NCBI RefSeq assembly: GCF_022647665.1
Contig: NZ_CP071872.1
Coordinates: forward strand, 3,224,001 to 3,288,000
Direction: 5' to 3'
DNA from: Streptomyces formicae
GTDB taxonomy: Bacteria > Actinomycetota > Actinomycetes > Streptomycetales > Streptomycetaceae
Length of the DNA stretch: 64,000 bases
The notes below the pieces were generated by a model. The model saw nothing but the letters and a program-made list of their open reading frames with translations. It was not told the origin of the DNA and ran no database searches. Position numbers and translations under genes: made by a program. This document shows, in pieces, positions 45,045 to 53,897 of the stretch (the first letter of the stretch is position 1; each line of letters begins with the position of its first letter).

Positions 45045-47150
45045 ATGATCGAGACGGTTGGCCATGGGCGTATCTGGGTGCTGTCCGGGCGGGGGAGCAG
45101 CTATGCGCTGCATGTGACCGACCGGGACGAGCTGCTCCACCTCCACTGGGGACCCCGGATCGGCCCCGCCGACGCCGAGGCGCTCGCCGCCGAGCCCCTC
45201 CCCGGCTGGTCCTTCGAGTCCCCGCTCGACGGGCACGAGGAGTACCCGGTCGAGGGCGGCCCCCGCTTCGTGCGGCCCGCCCTCTCCGTCCGGACGGAAG
45301 CGGCACGCGGCACCGAGTGGCGCTTCGAGGACGCCCTGGTGGACGGGGACGAGCTGCGGCTGCGCTTCGCCGACCCCTTCCACGGGCTCGCGCTGACCCT
45401 GCACTACCGGATGCGCGACGACTCCGACGTCGTCGAGCGCTGGGCCACGGTGCAGCACACGGGGGACGATCCCGCGCTGGAGCTGCTGCGCGCCGACGCC
45501 GCCGTGTGGACCCTGCCGTGGCGCGACCGGCGCCGGCTCTCGCAGCTGCACGGCCGCTGGGCGGCCGAGACCCGGCTCGTACGGTCGGAGCTGACGTACG
45601 GCGAGAAGGTGCTCGGGTCGCGGCGCGGCCACACCGGGCACGAGCACCTCCCCTGGGTCGCCGTGGACGACGGAGAGGCCACCGAGGAGTCGGGCGAGGT
45701 GTACGGCTGCGCCCTCGGCTGGTCGGGATCATGGCGGATCGCCGTCCGGCACCTGCCCGACGGACAGGTGCAGATCAGCGGCGGCGCCGGATACGACGAC
45801 TCCGGGCTGCTCCTCCTCGCGCCCGGCGAGTCGTACACCACCCCTGTCTTCGCCGGGCTGTGGACCGACGGGGGCTTCGGCGCGGCGAGCCGCGGCTGGC
45901 ACGCCTGGCAGCTCGCCCATGTGATCCCGGACGCCGGGGCCTCCCGGCCGGTCCTCTACAACTCCTGGGAGGCCACCGGCTTCGACATCTCGGAGGGGCA
46001 GCAGCGCGCCCTGGCGCAGCGGGCCGCCGGGATGGGGGTCGAGCTCTTCGTCGTGGACGACGCCTGGTTCGGCAGCCGCACCAGCGACCGGTCCGGGCTC
46101 GGCGACTGGACGCCGAACCCGGACCGCTTCCCGGAGGGGCTGAAGCCGCTCGCTGACGACGTGCACGCGCTCGGGATGCGGTTCGGCATCTGGGTCGAGC
46201 CGGAGATGGTCAACGCCGACAGCGATCTCTACCGGGCCCACCCGGACTGGGTCCAGCACCACCCCGGCCGGGCGAGGACGGAGTTCCGCAACCAGCTGGT
46301 GCTGAACCTCGCCCGCGAGGATGTGCAGCAGTACCTCTGGGAGCAGCTCGACGCGCTGCTGTCCTCCGCCCCGATCGACTACGTGAAGTGGGACTTCAAC
46401 CGTTCCTTCACGGATGCCGGCTGGCCGGGCGAGCCCTACCCGCAGAAGCTGTGGGTCGAGCACGTCCACGCCCTGTACGCCCTGCTGGACCGGCTGCGGG
46501 CGGCGCATCCGGGTGTGGCCTTCGAGTCCTGCTCGGGCGGCGGTGGCCGGGTCGATCTGGGGATCCTGTCCCGCACCGACCAGGTGTGGACCTCGGACAA
46601 CACCGATCCGCTCGACCGGCTCGCCATCCAGCACGGCTTCGGGCAGCTGCATCCGGCCCGCGTGATGGCCGCCTGGGTGACCGACAGCCCGAACGTCCAG
46701 CTCAACGGACGGGCCACCTCGCTGCGCTTCCGCTTCGTCAGCGCGATGGCCGGGGTGCTCGGGGTCGGCGGCGATCTCGTCCGCTGGAGCGAGGGCGAGC
46801 TGACCGAGGCCCGCGGCTGGGTGGATCTCTACAAGAAGATCAGGCCGGTCGTGCAGCATGGCGAGCTCTACCGGCTGCGGCCGCCGCAGGGCGGCCTCAG
46901 CGCGGTGCAGTACCTGCGCGGCGACGAGGTCGTCGTACTCGCCTGGCTCCAGGCGCAGCACTACGGGGAGCGGCCGCCCGCGCTGAGGCTGCGCGGGCTG
47001 GACCCGGCGGCGGCGTACGAGTGCCTGGACTCGGGGGAGGTGCACCGGGGCGCGGTGCTGCTGCATCACGGAATGGACACAGGGCTGCGCGGTGATCTCG
47101 ACGCGGTGGTGGTGCGCCTGCGCCGATCACGGGAGAACGGGAGGGTCTGA
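45045..47150 (+). CDS. GH36 alpha-galactosidase
   Basis: Cytoplasmic retaining alpha-galactosidase of 701 residues: N-terminal beta-supersandwich (to about 300), then the TIM barrel with WEATGFDI, DDAWFGSRTSD, nucleophile Asp450 in VKWDFNRSF and acid/base Asp518 in SDNTDPLDR; SCSGGGGRVDLG contacts substrate. No signal peptide. ATG 45045 follows GAGGGGTTGGG. It would release galactose from raffinose-type or plant oligosaccharides. Confidence 0.93.
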   Translation: MIETVGHGRIWVLSGRGSSYALHVTDRDELLHLHWGPRIGPADAEALAAEPLPGWSFESPLDGHEEYPVEGGPRFVRPALSVRTEAARGTEWRFEDALVDGDELRLRFADPFHGLALTLHYRMRDDSDVVERWATVQHTGDDPALELLRADAAVWTLPWRDRRRLSQLHGRWAAETRLVRSELTYGEKVLGSRRGHTGHEHLPWVAVDDGEATEESGEVYGCALGWSGSWRIAVRHLPDGQVQISGGAGYDDSGLLLLAPGESYTTPVFAGLWTDGGFGAASRGWHAWQLAHVIPDAGASRPVLYNSWEATGFDISEGQQRALAQRAAGMGVELFVVDDAWFGSRTSDRSGLGDWTPNPDRFPEGLKPLADDVHALGMRFGIWVEPEMVNADSDLYRAHPDWVQHHPGRARTEFRNQLVLNLAREDVQQYLWEQLDALLSSAPIDYVKWDFNRSFTDAGWPGEPYPQKLWVEHVHALYALLDRLRAAHPGVAFESCSGGGGRVDLGILSRTDQVWTSDNTDPLDRLAIQHGFGQLHPARVMAAWVTDSPNVQLNGRATSLRFRFVSAMAGVLGVGGDLVRWSEGELTEARGWVDLYKKIRPVVQHGELYRLRPPQGGLSAVQYLRGDEVVVLAWLQAQHYGERPPALRLRGLDPAAAYECLDSGEVHRGAVLLHHGMDTGLRGDLDAVVVRLRRSRENGRV

Positions 47151-47409
47151 CCCTTCTGTCCGTATTGGGGGGCTTCGCCTAACGCGCCCCGATTGAAAGG
47201 GAGATGAGCCCCGGTGCGTGAGCGGAATCATATTCGGGACAACCTGCCCCTGTGTGCCGTCGTCAAATTCCTTTGTGGGCCGGGAAGTCGGGGATGCCCG
47301 GTCCGTGCGGGGTGACCGGGAAATGCCCGATGGGGCGGCCTGGGTGAATGCCAGGTGAATGAGATGGCTTGTACCCGTCGATTTGCTCGCCTACGGTCGC
47401 GGCAATCCG
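47151..47409 (+). other. Intergenic region before the ydaO-type riboswitch
   Basis: About 260 bases without a supported gene, of lower GC than the flanks; must hold the promoter for the LysM-M23 gene. I see no clear inverted repeat or promoter box. Confidence 0.4.
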
Positions 47410-47590
47410 GACGGACCGCCTAATCCTGCCGCCGTCCGGAATATCGCACCCACCCACGCGTGGCAGGAGCGGGGGACCCAGGTAAGAACGCCGGCCGGAG
47501 TCCCGGACGGCTAGGGGTGAAGTCGCGCAGCCGCGCGGCCGGGCAGCTCCAGCCCGAACCCGACAGCTCACCTCGCAGGCGCCGGAGAGG
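47410..47590 (+). ncRNA. Candidate c-di-AMP (ydaO/yuaA) riboswitch
   Basis: The leader shows the ordered conserved blocks of ydaO riboswitches: CTAATCCTGCCGC, then GGCAGGAGCGGGGGACCCA, then GGGGTGAAGTCGC, and the long 3' block CCCGAACCCGACAGCTCACC with CGCAGGC, immediately upstream of a LysM-M23 cell-wall hydrolase. In actinobacteria this riboswitch class controls cell wall hydrolases and shuts them off at high c-di-AMP. Boundaries are approximate; no covariance search was run. Confidence 0.85.
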
Positions 47591-47598
47591 AATTCGCC

Positions 47599-48617
47599 AT
47601 GCCTGCAAAGGGTAAGCACCGCCGTCCGAGGACCAGCCCGATCGCGCGCGGATTCGTCGCCGCGGGGACCGGTGGCGCCGCCATCGCACTCCCACTCATC
47701 GGCGCCGCGGGTGCGCACGCCGCGGGGAATGCCGCGCCCGCGGCCGCCCCGGAGCGCGTCGCCGCCGTCGCCGCCCAGAAGGCCGCCGCCGCCCCGCAGG
47801 CGTTCAAGGCGGGCAAGGCTGCCAAGACCTACACGGTCGTCGCCGGCGACCACCTGTCGAAGATCGCCGCCGAGCAGGACGTCACCGGCGGCTGGCAGAA
47901 GCTGTACGCCGACAACCGCGAGGCCGTCGGCGGGAACCCCTCGCTGATCCACCCCGGTCTCGAGCTCGCGATCGGTGCCAAGGTCGGGGCGTCGGCTCCG
48001 GCCCCGGCGAAGGCCGAGGCCCCGGCCAAGGTGGCCCGAAGGCCGCCGAGAAGGCTGCTCCCAAGGCTGCCGAGAAGGTCGCCGAGAAGGCCGCGCCGAA
48101 GAGCGAGGCCCCGGCGAAGGTCCGGGCCGAGGCTCCCGCGAAGGTCAAGAGCGCGGCTGCTCCCGCCGAGGCTCCGGCCGCCGCCCAGGCCGCCACCGTG
48201 CCGGGCAGCCGCCTCGGCTTCACCGTCCCCGTCGACGCGGGCGTCAGCACCGCCTACCGCACCGCCGGCGCCATGTGGTCCAGCGGCTACCACACGGGTG
48301 TCGACTTCGCCGCCGCCACCGGCACCTCCATCAAGTCCGTCGGCCCCGGTACCGTCGTCTCGGCCGGCTGGGCCGGCGCCTACGGCAACCAGGTCGTCAT
48401 CCAGCACGAGGACGGCACCTACTCGCAGTACGCCCACCTCTCCTCCCTCTCGATCGGGGCCGGCGAGAGCGTGACCGGCGGGCAGCAGATCGGCCTCTCC
48501 GGCTCGACCGGCAACTCCAGCGGCCCGCACCTGCACTTCGAGATCCGCACCACCCCGAACTACGGCTCGGACATCGACCCGGTGGCCTACCTGCGCTCGC
48601 ACGGCGTCACGATCTGA
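47599..48617 (+). pseudogene. Secreted LysM-M23 peptidoglycan hydrolase, frameshifted in the linker
   Basis: Cell-wall metallopeptidase. N-terminal part: signal peptide (residues to about 43), then LysM domain (YTVVAGDHLSKIAAEQDV). C-terminal part from about 48190: M23 domain with zinc ligands in GYHTGVDFAA, and HLHFEI. The Ala/Lys/Pro linker changes frame at 48034-48039: after codon GTG-GCC, reading continues correctly only one base back (frame of AAG 48039). Restoring one C in the run at 48035-48037 gives AKVAPKAAEKAAPK, so a single base appears missing. Starts after GGAGAGGA at ATG 47599. Controlled by the c-di-AMP riboswitch. Sequencing error or real mutation cannot be told apart here. 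Confidence 0.8.
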
Positions 48618-48695
48618 TCAGATCTGATCTGATCAGGTCGGCCCGGTCCGGCCCGGTCTGATCTCGGGTGGTCGCACCTGAGGCGGCGTCAACAG

Positions 48696-48735
48696 CGTCC
48701 GCCGCCCCCTGTCCTGACGGAGGGGGCGGCGGACG
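48696..48735 (+). terminator. Terminator after the LysM-M23 gene
   Basis: Perfect 15-bp arms (48696-48710, 48721-48735) with a 10-base loop, about 80 bases past the hydrolase stop. The gap before it has repeated GATCTGATC palindromes. Confidence 0.65.
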
Positions 48736-48862
48736 TCTGCGTGGCGGGCCCCGGCGGCGTATTCCCGAATCGCGCAAAACTGACCGGGTGGTCTATGTCA
48801 CGCCTCGTCAACCCCTCCCTACGGTGGCGTAGGTCACTTCGTGAGGTGAAAGATGTGTCGAC

Positions 48863-49654
48863 GTGGCAGACGATTCGCGATCAAGAACAAAGGGTGTATT
48901 CACGTCGTACGCGGCGATCGGTGACAGCTTCACCGAGGGCGTCGGGGACCCCGGCCCCGGGGGGCGGTTCGTCGGCTGGGCGGACCGGCTCGCGGTCCTG
49001 CTCGACGACCGCGTACCGGAACACAGCTTCCGCTACGCCAATCTCGCCGTGCGCGGCAGGCTCCTCGACCAGATCGTGGAGGAGCAGGTCCCACGGGCGC
49101 GGGAACTCGCCCCCGACCTGGTGACGTTCTGCGCCGGCGGCAACGACATCATCCGGCCCGGCACCGACCCCGACGACGTCGCCGAGCGCTTCGAGCGGGC
49201 GGTCGCCGACCTCGCCTCCGTGGTCGGCACGGTCATGGTGACCACCGGGTTCGACACCCGCGGCGTGCCGGTGCTCCGCCATCTGCGCGGCAAGATCGCC
49301 ACGTACACCGCGCACGTGCGCGCCATCGCCGACCGCTACGACTGCCCGGTCCTCGACCTCTGGTCCCTCAAGTCCGTCCAGGACAGGCGGGCCTGGGACG
49401 ACGACAGGCTGCACCTCTCGCCCGAGGGACACACCCGCGTCGCGCTGCGCGCCGCCCAGGTGCTCGGCATCGAGGCCCCCGCCGACCCGGACCAGCCCTG
49501 GCCGCCCCTGCCCCCGCGCGGCACGCTGGAGGTCCGGCGCGACGACATCCAGTGGGCGCGCGAGTACCTCGGGCCGTGGATCGGGCGGCGGCTGCGAGGG
49601 GAGTCGTCGGGCGATCACGTCGAGCCGAAGCGTCCGGATCTGCTGCCGCTCTGA
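48863..49654 (+). CDS. SGNH/GDSL-family hydrolase
   Basis: 263-residue esterase-like protein: block I AAIGDSFTEGVGDP (Ser22), block III CAGGNDII, and block V DDRLHLSPEGH with the catalytic Asp-His pair (about 180-184). No signal peptide, so probably cytoplasmic. GTG 48863 start. Substrate unknown (acyl or acetyl ester). Confidence 0.9.
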   Translation: MADDSRSRTKGVFTSYAAIGDSFTEGVGDPGPGGRFVGWADRLAVLLDDRVPEHSFRYANLAVRGRLLDQIVEEQVPRARELAPDLVTFCAGGNDIIRPGTDPDDVAERFERAVADLASVVGTVMVTTGFDTRGVPVLRHLRGKIATYTAHVRAIADRYDCPVLDLWSLKSVQDRRAWDDDRLHLSPEGHTRVALRAAQVLGIEAPADPDQPWPPLPPRGTLEVRRDDIQWAREYLGPWIGRRLRGESSGDHVEPKRPDLLPL

Positions 49655-49734
49655 GTGGCCACCGCGGCGGGAATCCGCTCCAGGACCCCGTCCGCGAACA
49701 CGTCGTACAGCGGCAGCGACTCCGGCCGCGGGCG

Positions 49735-49810
49735 GCGTGACCGCCTCCGCGCGGCGTGACCGCCTCCGCGCGGCGCGACCGACCCCGCGCGGCGCGACCG
49801 ACCCCGCGCG
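49735..49810. repeat. Four tandem 19-bp repeats
   Basis: Copies at 49735-49753 and 49754-49772 (GCGTGACCGCCTCCGCGCG) and 49773-49791 and 49792-49810 (GCGCGACCGACCCCGCGCG), in the 200-base gap downstream of the PfkB gene. Confidence 0.85.
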
Positions 49811-49854
49811 GCCGCCGGGCTCCGCCGCGGCTCGGCCGTGTACGAACCCCTGCG

Positions 49855-50790
49855 TCAGACCCGAGCCGCCGCCAGCTCACCGGATCCGATCAGCGCCGAG
49901 CTGCCCCGGCCCGTACAAGCGTGGGCTCCGGCCACCGCGCCGAGCCGGGCGCAGTCCTCGACGTCGCGGCCGGCCAGCCGGCCGTAGAGGAAACCGCAGA
50001 CGAACGCGTCCCCGGCGCCGTTGGAGTCCACCACCGGCCCGGGCGGCACGGTCGCCGGGACCGGGCGGGGTGTGCGGCCGCCGTCGCGGGTCATCAGGTA
50101 CGAGCCGCCGGCGCCGGCCGTCGCGATCACGGCCTCCGCCCGGCCCTCGCGCAGTATCTCCCGCATCACCGACGCGATCCGCTCCCCGGCGCCGGCCGCG
50201 CTGAGGAAGACCACGTCGGAGCGGAGTGCGAACTCCCGGTGGTGGTCGTCCACTCCGTCCCAGTCGTGCAGATCCGTCGAGACCGGGACGCCGAGCTCGG
50301 CGATGTCGTCGTAGAGGAACCGCGCGAAGTTCACGATCGACAGATGGACGTGGCGGGCCCGCCGCAGATGGGAGAGGTAGAAGTCGCGCGGCATCCGCAG
50401 ATCGCCAGGGTCGCGGGCGTCGTAGAAGGACATCCGACGGCCCGTCGAGTCCACGAGGTTCACCGCACGCCGGGTACCGGAAGGAGAGATCAGGTACGCG
50501 AAGTCCACATCGCCCTCGGCGAGCCGCTCGCGCACCAGCGTGCCCGGCCGGTCGTCGCCGATGAAGTCCAGCAGGGTGACGCCGAGTCCGAGGGCCCGGC
50601 AGCCGAGGGCCACGTTGCCGCCGGTGTGCCCGGCCCACTCGGTGATGGGCGGGACCCCGACCGAGTCCGCGAGCGGCACCGGCAGCGAACCGACACGGAC
50701 GACCGTGTCGACCCCGCTGCCGCCGATCACCAGGACGTCGAGATCCGCACGGACCGTACGCTGCGCCGCCGACACCGCTTCCCCTCCCAT
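49855..50790 (-). CDS. PfkB-family carbohydrate kinase
   Basis: 311-residue ribokinase-fold sugar or nucleoside kinase: GHTGGNVALG di-glycine motif near the start and catalytic anion hole DSNGAGDAFVCGFL (Asp base) near the end. ATG 50790 after GGGAGG. It starts 14 bases past the TetR stop, so the two are probably one leftward transcript. Substrate not readable. Confidence 0.88.
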   Translation of the reverse strand: MGGEAVSAAQRTVRADLDVLVIGGSGVDTVVRVGSLPVPLADSVGVPPITEWAGHTGGNVALGCRALGLGVTLLDFIGDDRPGTLVRERLAEGDVDFAYLISPSGTRRAVNLVDSTGRRMSFYDARDPGDLRMPRDFYLSHLRRARHVHLSIVNFARFLYDDIAELGVPVSTDLHDWDGVDDHHREFALRSDVVFLSAAGAGERIASVMREILREGRAEAVIATAGAGGSYLMTRDGGRTPRPVPATVPPGPVVDSNGAGDAFVCGFLYGRLAGRDVEDCARLGAVAGAHACTGRGSSALIGSGELAAARV

Positions 50791-50804
50791 GAGCCTCCCG
50801 AGCG

Positions 50805-51425
50805 CTACGTACTCTGCCGGGTCAGCGCCTCGCGGTCGAGCCCCAGTTCGCGCGCCAGGGCGTCATCCGTCCAGCCCAGCATGGCGGCGCGGCTGAGCGA
50901 TCCCGCGTACGACGTCATCTGGACGGCCAGACCGTCGAGCAGCGCGGTCAGCCGCCAGGCGGCCGACGCGGGGTCGGGACAGTGGAACTCGCCCGCCGCG
51001 GCGCCCTCCGCGATGACCGCGGTCAGCTCGGCCTTCCACTGCTGGTCGAGCTCGCGGGCCACCTCGCGCAGCGCGGGTTCGCGCAGTGCGGCGGCCCAGC
51101 CCTCGATCCACAGGCGCCAGCCCTTGGCCTGCCCGGTGGGGGCGTACCAGCGGACGGCAGCCCGCAGCCGGCGCACCGCGGAGGTGCGGCGGCCGAGGAT
51201 CCTGCGCAGATGGGCCAGATCGCCCTCGGCGGCGTACGTGAAGGCCGCGGCGACGAGCTTCTCCTTGGTGGAGAAGTGGTACAGCACCAGGGCGTTGCTC
51301 ACCCCGAGCGCGGAGGCGACATCGGCGATCCGTACGGCGGACACACCCCGGGCCTCGATCTGCTCCACGGCCGCCCGCAGCAGTTCCTCTTGCCGCTCCG
51401 CGACGCTCAACCGGACTCTCGCCAC
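50805..51425 (-). CDS. TetR/AcrR-family transcriptional regulator
   Basis: 206-residue regulator with an N-terminal TetR helix-turn-helix (IADVASALGVSNALVLYHFSTKEKLV, residues about 33-58) and a helical ligand domain. GTG 51425 start. It lies just downstream of the amino-acid dehydrogenase gene whose promoter bears a perfect TetR-type palindrome (52970-52989), the natural candidate target. Upstream partner of a PfkB kinase gene. Confidence 0.9.
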   Translation of the reverse strand: MARVRLSVAERQEELLRAAVEQIEARGVSAVRIADVASALGVSNALVLYHFSTKEKLVAAAFTYAAEGDLAHLRRILGRRTSAVRRLRAAVRWYAPTGQAKGWRLWIEGWAAALREPALREVARELDQQWKAELTAVIAEGAAAGEFHCPDPASAAWRLTALLDGLAVQMTSYAGSLSRAAMLGWTDDALARELGLDREALTRQST

Positions 51426-51429
51426 CCGG

Positions 51430-51633
51430 TCACCCTACACACGCCTGTGCGAGCTCCAGCAGCCTGCGGTCCGCGCCGCGGGCCGCGACCACCGCGTGCC
51501 CGACGGGCAGCCCCGCCACCGACATCCGGGGGAAGCCCCAGGCAGGGCAGACCGCCGAAATCACCGGACCCTGCGGACCGCCACCCGAGGCGACCGGCCG
51601 CCTCTCCGGTTGCCTCTCATCGAAGCACTCCAC
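51430..51633 (-). pseudogene. Amidase C-terminal remnant
   Basis: A 67-codon frame whose end reads PAWGFPRMSVAGLPVGHAVVAARGADRRLLELAQ, close to the C-terminus of amidase-signature enzymes (LPVGLxxxxxxGxDxxLLxLA). The catalytic Ser-Ser-Lys part is missing. Just upstream are two 15-bp direct repeats (51620-51634 and 51639-51653). Confidence 0.55.
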
Positions 51634-51735
51634 GGGCGTCGAAGCACTCCACGTGCCGGGAGCGTTCGCACCGCCGAGGCCGGCTTTCCCGTACCTTCCG
51701 GTACCGGCGCTCCGGTAGCGGCGTTCCTGTACCGG

Positions 51736-52947
51736 CTATCCGTACCAGCCGAAACGCTCCGCCATCACCGGCAGCCGCTCGGCGACGATCGCGTGCGCGG
51801 CCGCCCTCGGCGTCGTGCCGTCCGCCTCGGCGCGCGCGAGCATCAGCCCGATCAGACCGCGCATCGCGCGGCGTGTGTACGCGAACGCCTCGTCCGCATC
51901 GGCACCGATGTCCCCGAAGAGGGTCCACCACCACCACGCGTTCGTACCGGAGTTCACGACAACGTCCGGCAGTACGGTCACGCCCCGGTCGGCGAGCAGC
52001 GCCTCCGCCTCCGGGAGGACCGGCATGTTCGCCGCCTCGACGATCCAACGCGCCCTGATCCGGGCCTGGTTGACGCCGTCGATGGCGTACGAGACGGCGG
52101 CGGGGACGAGCACCTCCGCGTCCGCCGAGAGCCACGCCTCGCCCGGCAGCTCGGCGTCTCCGGGCCGCAGCGCCGCACGGTCCACCGTCCCGAACGCGTC
52201 GCGCGCGGCGAGCAGCGCCTCGACATCCAGGCCGTCCGGGTTGGCGATGGTGCCCTTGACGTCGGCGACGGCGACGATCCGCAGCCCCGCCCGGGAGAGG
52301 AAGCGGGCCGTCGCGCCGCCCATCGTGCCGAAGCCCTGCACGCAGACACGGGTCCCCGCACGGCCGGTGCCCACCCGGTCGAGCGCGGCGAGCACCGACT
52401 CGGCGACTCCGCAGCCGCCGACCAGTTCGTCGAGGCCGATGCCGTCGACCACGACGGCGAAGGCGTCGGCCAGCCGCCGGCGCGCGGCGGCCTCGTCGTC
52501 GAGCAGCGGGTAGACGGCCTGGACGGTCGAGACGAGCCCGGCCTCGGCCGCCGCCCGGTCGACGACGTCCTGCGTGAGGCCGAGGTCCTCGCCGGTGGTC
52601 CAGAAGCTCTCGATGTACGGCCGCATCGCCCGCAGATAGCGGACGAGAACGCCGTACGCCTCCGGGGCGCGCGGGTCGCAGTCGATGCCGCCCTTGGCAC
52701 CGCCGAGGGGGATGTAGCGGGCGGTCGGCTCGTCGGCGTCGTAGTGCAGGGCCTCCTTCATCGTCATGCCGCGGGCCAGCCCGGCCACCTCGTCGAGCGT
52801 GCAGCCCTCGCGCATCCGCAGCCCGCCGCTGGCCACCCCGCGCACCAGCCGGTCGACGACGAGATGGCCCTGGCGGCCGGTGACGTGGTCCGTCCATGTG
52901 AGGCTTATGAGGGGACGGGGCGTCCGCTGGGTATCGGACTCGGGCAT
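51736..52947 (-). CDS. Glu/Leu/Phe/Val dehydrogenase
   Basis: 403-residue NAD(P)-dependent amino acid dehydrogenase. Catalytic Lys in YIPLGGAKGGIDCDP (Lys85) with Lys64 nearby, NAD fold VCVQGFGTMGG, and VVVNSGTNAWWWWTLF typical of valine/leucine-type members. ATG 52947 is preferred over GTG 52962 since GGAGG lies just before it. Preceded by a perfect TetR-like palindrome. Substrate is probably a branched-chain amino acid. Confidence 0.9.
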   Translation of the reverse strand: MPESDTQRTPRPLISLTWTDHVTGRQGHLVVDRLVRGVASGGLRMREGCTLDEVAGLARGMTMKEALHYDADEPTARYIPLGGAKGGIDCDPRAPEAYGVLVRYLRAMRPYIESFWTTGEDLGLTQDVVDRAAAEAGLVSTVQAVYPLLDDEAAARRRLADAFAVVVDGIGLDELVGGCGVAESVLAALDRVGTGRAGTRVCVQGFGTMGGATARFLSRAGLRIVAVADVKGTIANPDGLDVEALLAARDAFGTVDRAALRPGDAELPGEAWLSADAEVLVPAAVSYAIDGVNQARIRARWIVEAANMPVLPEAEALLADRGVTVLPDVVVNSGTNAWWWWTLFGDIGADADEAFAYTRRAMRGLIGLMLARAEADGTTPRAAAHAIVAERLPVMAERFGWYG

Positions 52948-52969
52948 GGTGCCTCCGGGCACGACGACG

Positions 52970-52989
52970 TACTGAATTGCCGTTCAGTA
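52970..52989. promoter_or_regulatory. TetR-type operator of the amino-acid dehydrogenase
   Basis: TACTGAATTGCCGTTCAGTA has exact 7-bp arms (TACTGAA/TTCAGTA) and a 6-base centre, 23 bases upstream of the dehydrogenase start. The TetR gene at 50805-51425 is the likely binding partner. Confidence 0.6.
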
Positions 52990-53011
52990 TCCGGAGGCGT
53001 CGGCGGCGATG

Positions 53012-53620
53012 TCAACGCGAAGTCGTGCCGGAAGAGGGGCCGGCGGCCCGGTCGGCCGTGCCGCCGTCGGGCCGCCCGGGCAGTTCGCAGTGGTCCTTGA
53101 ACCCCTGGCTGGTCAGCCCGAGGGCCGAGTTGATCCGGGAGCGCAGGTTCTCCACCGCCACGATCGCCGTCAGCTCGACGTACGCGGCCTCCCCGAGCGT
53201 TCCCAGCAGCCGCTCGGCGAGTTCGTCGGTGACCTCGGGCGGATTCGCGGTCATCGCCTCCGCGTACTCCATGACGTCCCGCTCCAGCGGTGTGTACACG
53301 TCACTGCCGCGCCAGACCGGTACCGCCTGGAGCTTGCGGGCGTCGATGCCCTCGCGCGCACTGACCCAGTAGCCGAAGTCCATGCACCAGCTGCAGCCGA
53401 TCGAGGCCGCCGTGGCCATCTCGGCGAGCGCCTTCAGGCCCGGGTCGAGCGCGTTCCACTTGGCGACGGCCATCTCGAAGCGGAGGTCCGCACGCAGCAC
53501 GCGCGGATTGTGCCCGAGCGCCTTCACGGGGTCGAGAACCTCCTTGTAGGTGCGCTTCGAGTACCACTCCGTCGCCCGGTAGAAGAGCGAGCGGGGCGGG
53601 GTGAGGGGGATGCGGGCCAT
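53012..53620 (-). CDS. AhpD/carboxymuconolactone-decarboxylase-like protein
   Basis: 202-residue alkylhydroperoxidase-like protein with the redox pair Cys76-xx-Cys79 (GCSWCMDFGYW) and helical CMD fold. Probably a peroxidase-type stress enzyme or CMD. ATG 53620 has GGAG upstream. Divergent from the MBL gene across repeat-rich DNA. Confidence 0.85.
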   Translation of the reverse strand: MARIPLTPPRSLFYRATEWYSKRTYKEVLDPVKALGHNPRVLRADLRFEMAVAKWNALDPGLKALAEMATAASIGCSWCMDFGYWVSAREGIDARKLQAVPVWRGSDVYTPLERDVMEYAEAMTANPPEVTDELAERLLGTLGEAAYVELTAIVAVENLRSRINSALGLTSQGFKDHCELPGRPDGGTADRAAGPSSGTTSR

Positions 53621-53705
53621 GGCGGGCTCCTCGTGTCGCTTGCACGTCCTGTGCACGCTCTGCGTGCGTCCTGACACCCGTACGACGGATCGCGCGCCAC
53701 CGATG

Positions 53706-53793
53706 TGACATGCCGTGCCGTGACATCCCGTGCCGTGACATGCCGTGCCGCCCACGATCTCCCGCCGGATACTGCCGCCCACGATCTCCCGCC
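53706..53793. repeat. Tandem and direct repeats in a divergent promoter region
   Basis: Three 15-base units of TGACATGCCGTGCCG type (53706-53750, middle one with one change), followed by two identical 20-base copies (53747-53766 and 53774-53793). They lie between the AhpD-like and MBL genes. Confidence 0.75.
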
Positions 53794-53897
53794 CGACACT
53801 TCCGCCCTGTTTCCGGGAATCTTCCGCCCTGCTCCTCCGTTCCTGGACTTGCGTACCGCGCGCCCATAATGGAAGACCCAGACCTTCAGGAGGCCCC

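Noticed and set aside
49655..49734. C-terminal-looking leftward frame just past the SGNH hydrolase
   Set aside because: Reads some plausible residues (LPLYDVFADGVLERIP) but has no start and no family that I can name.
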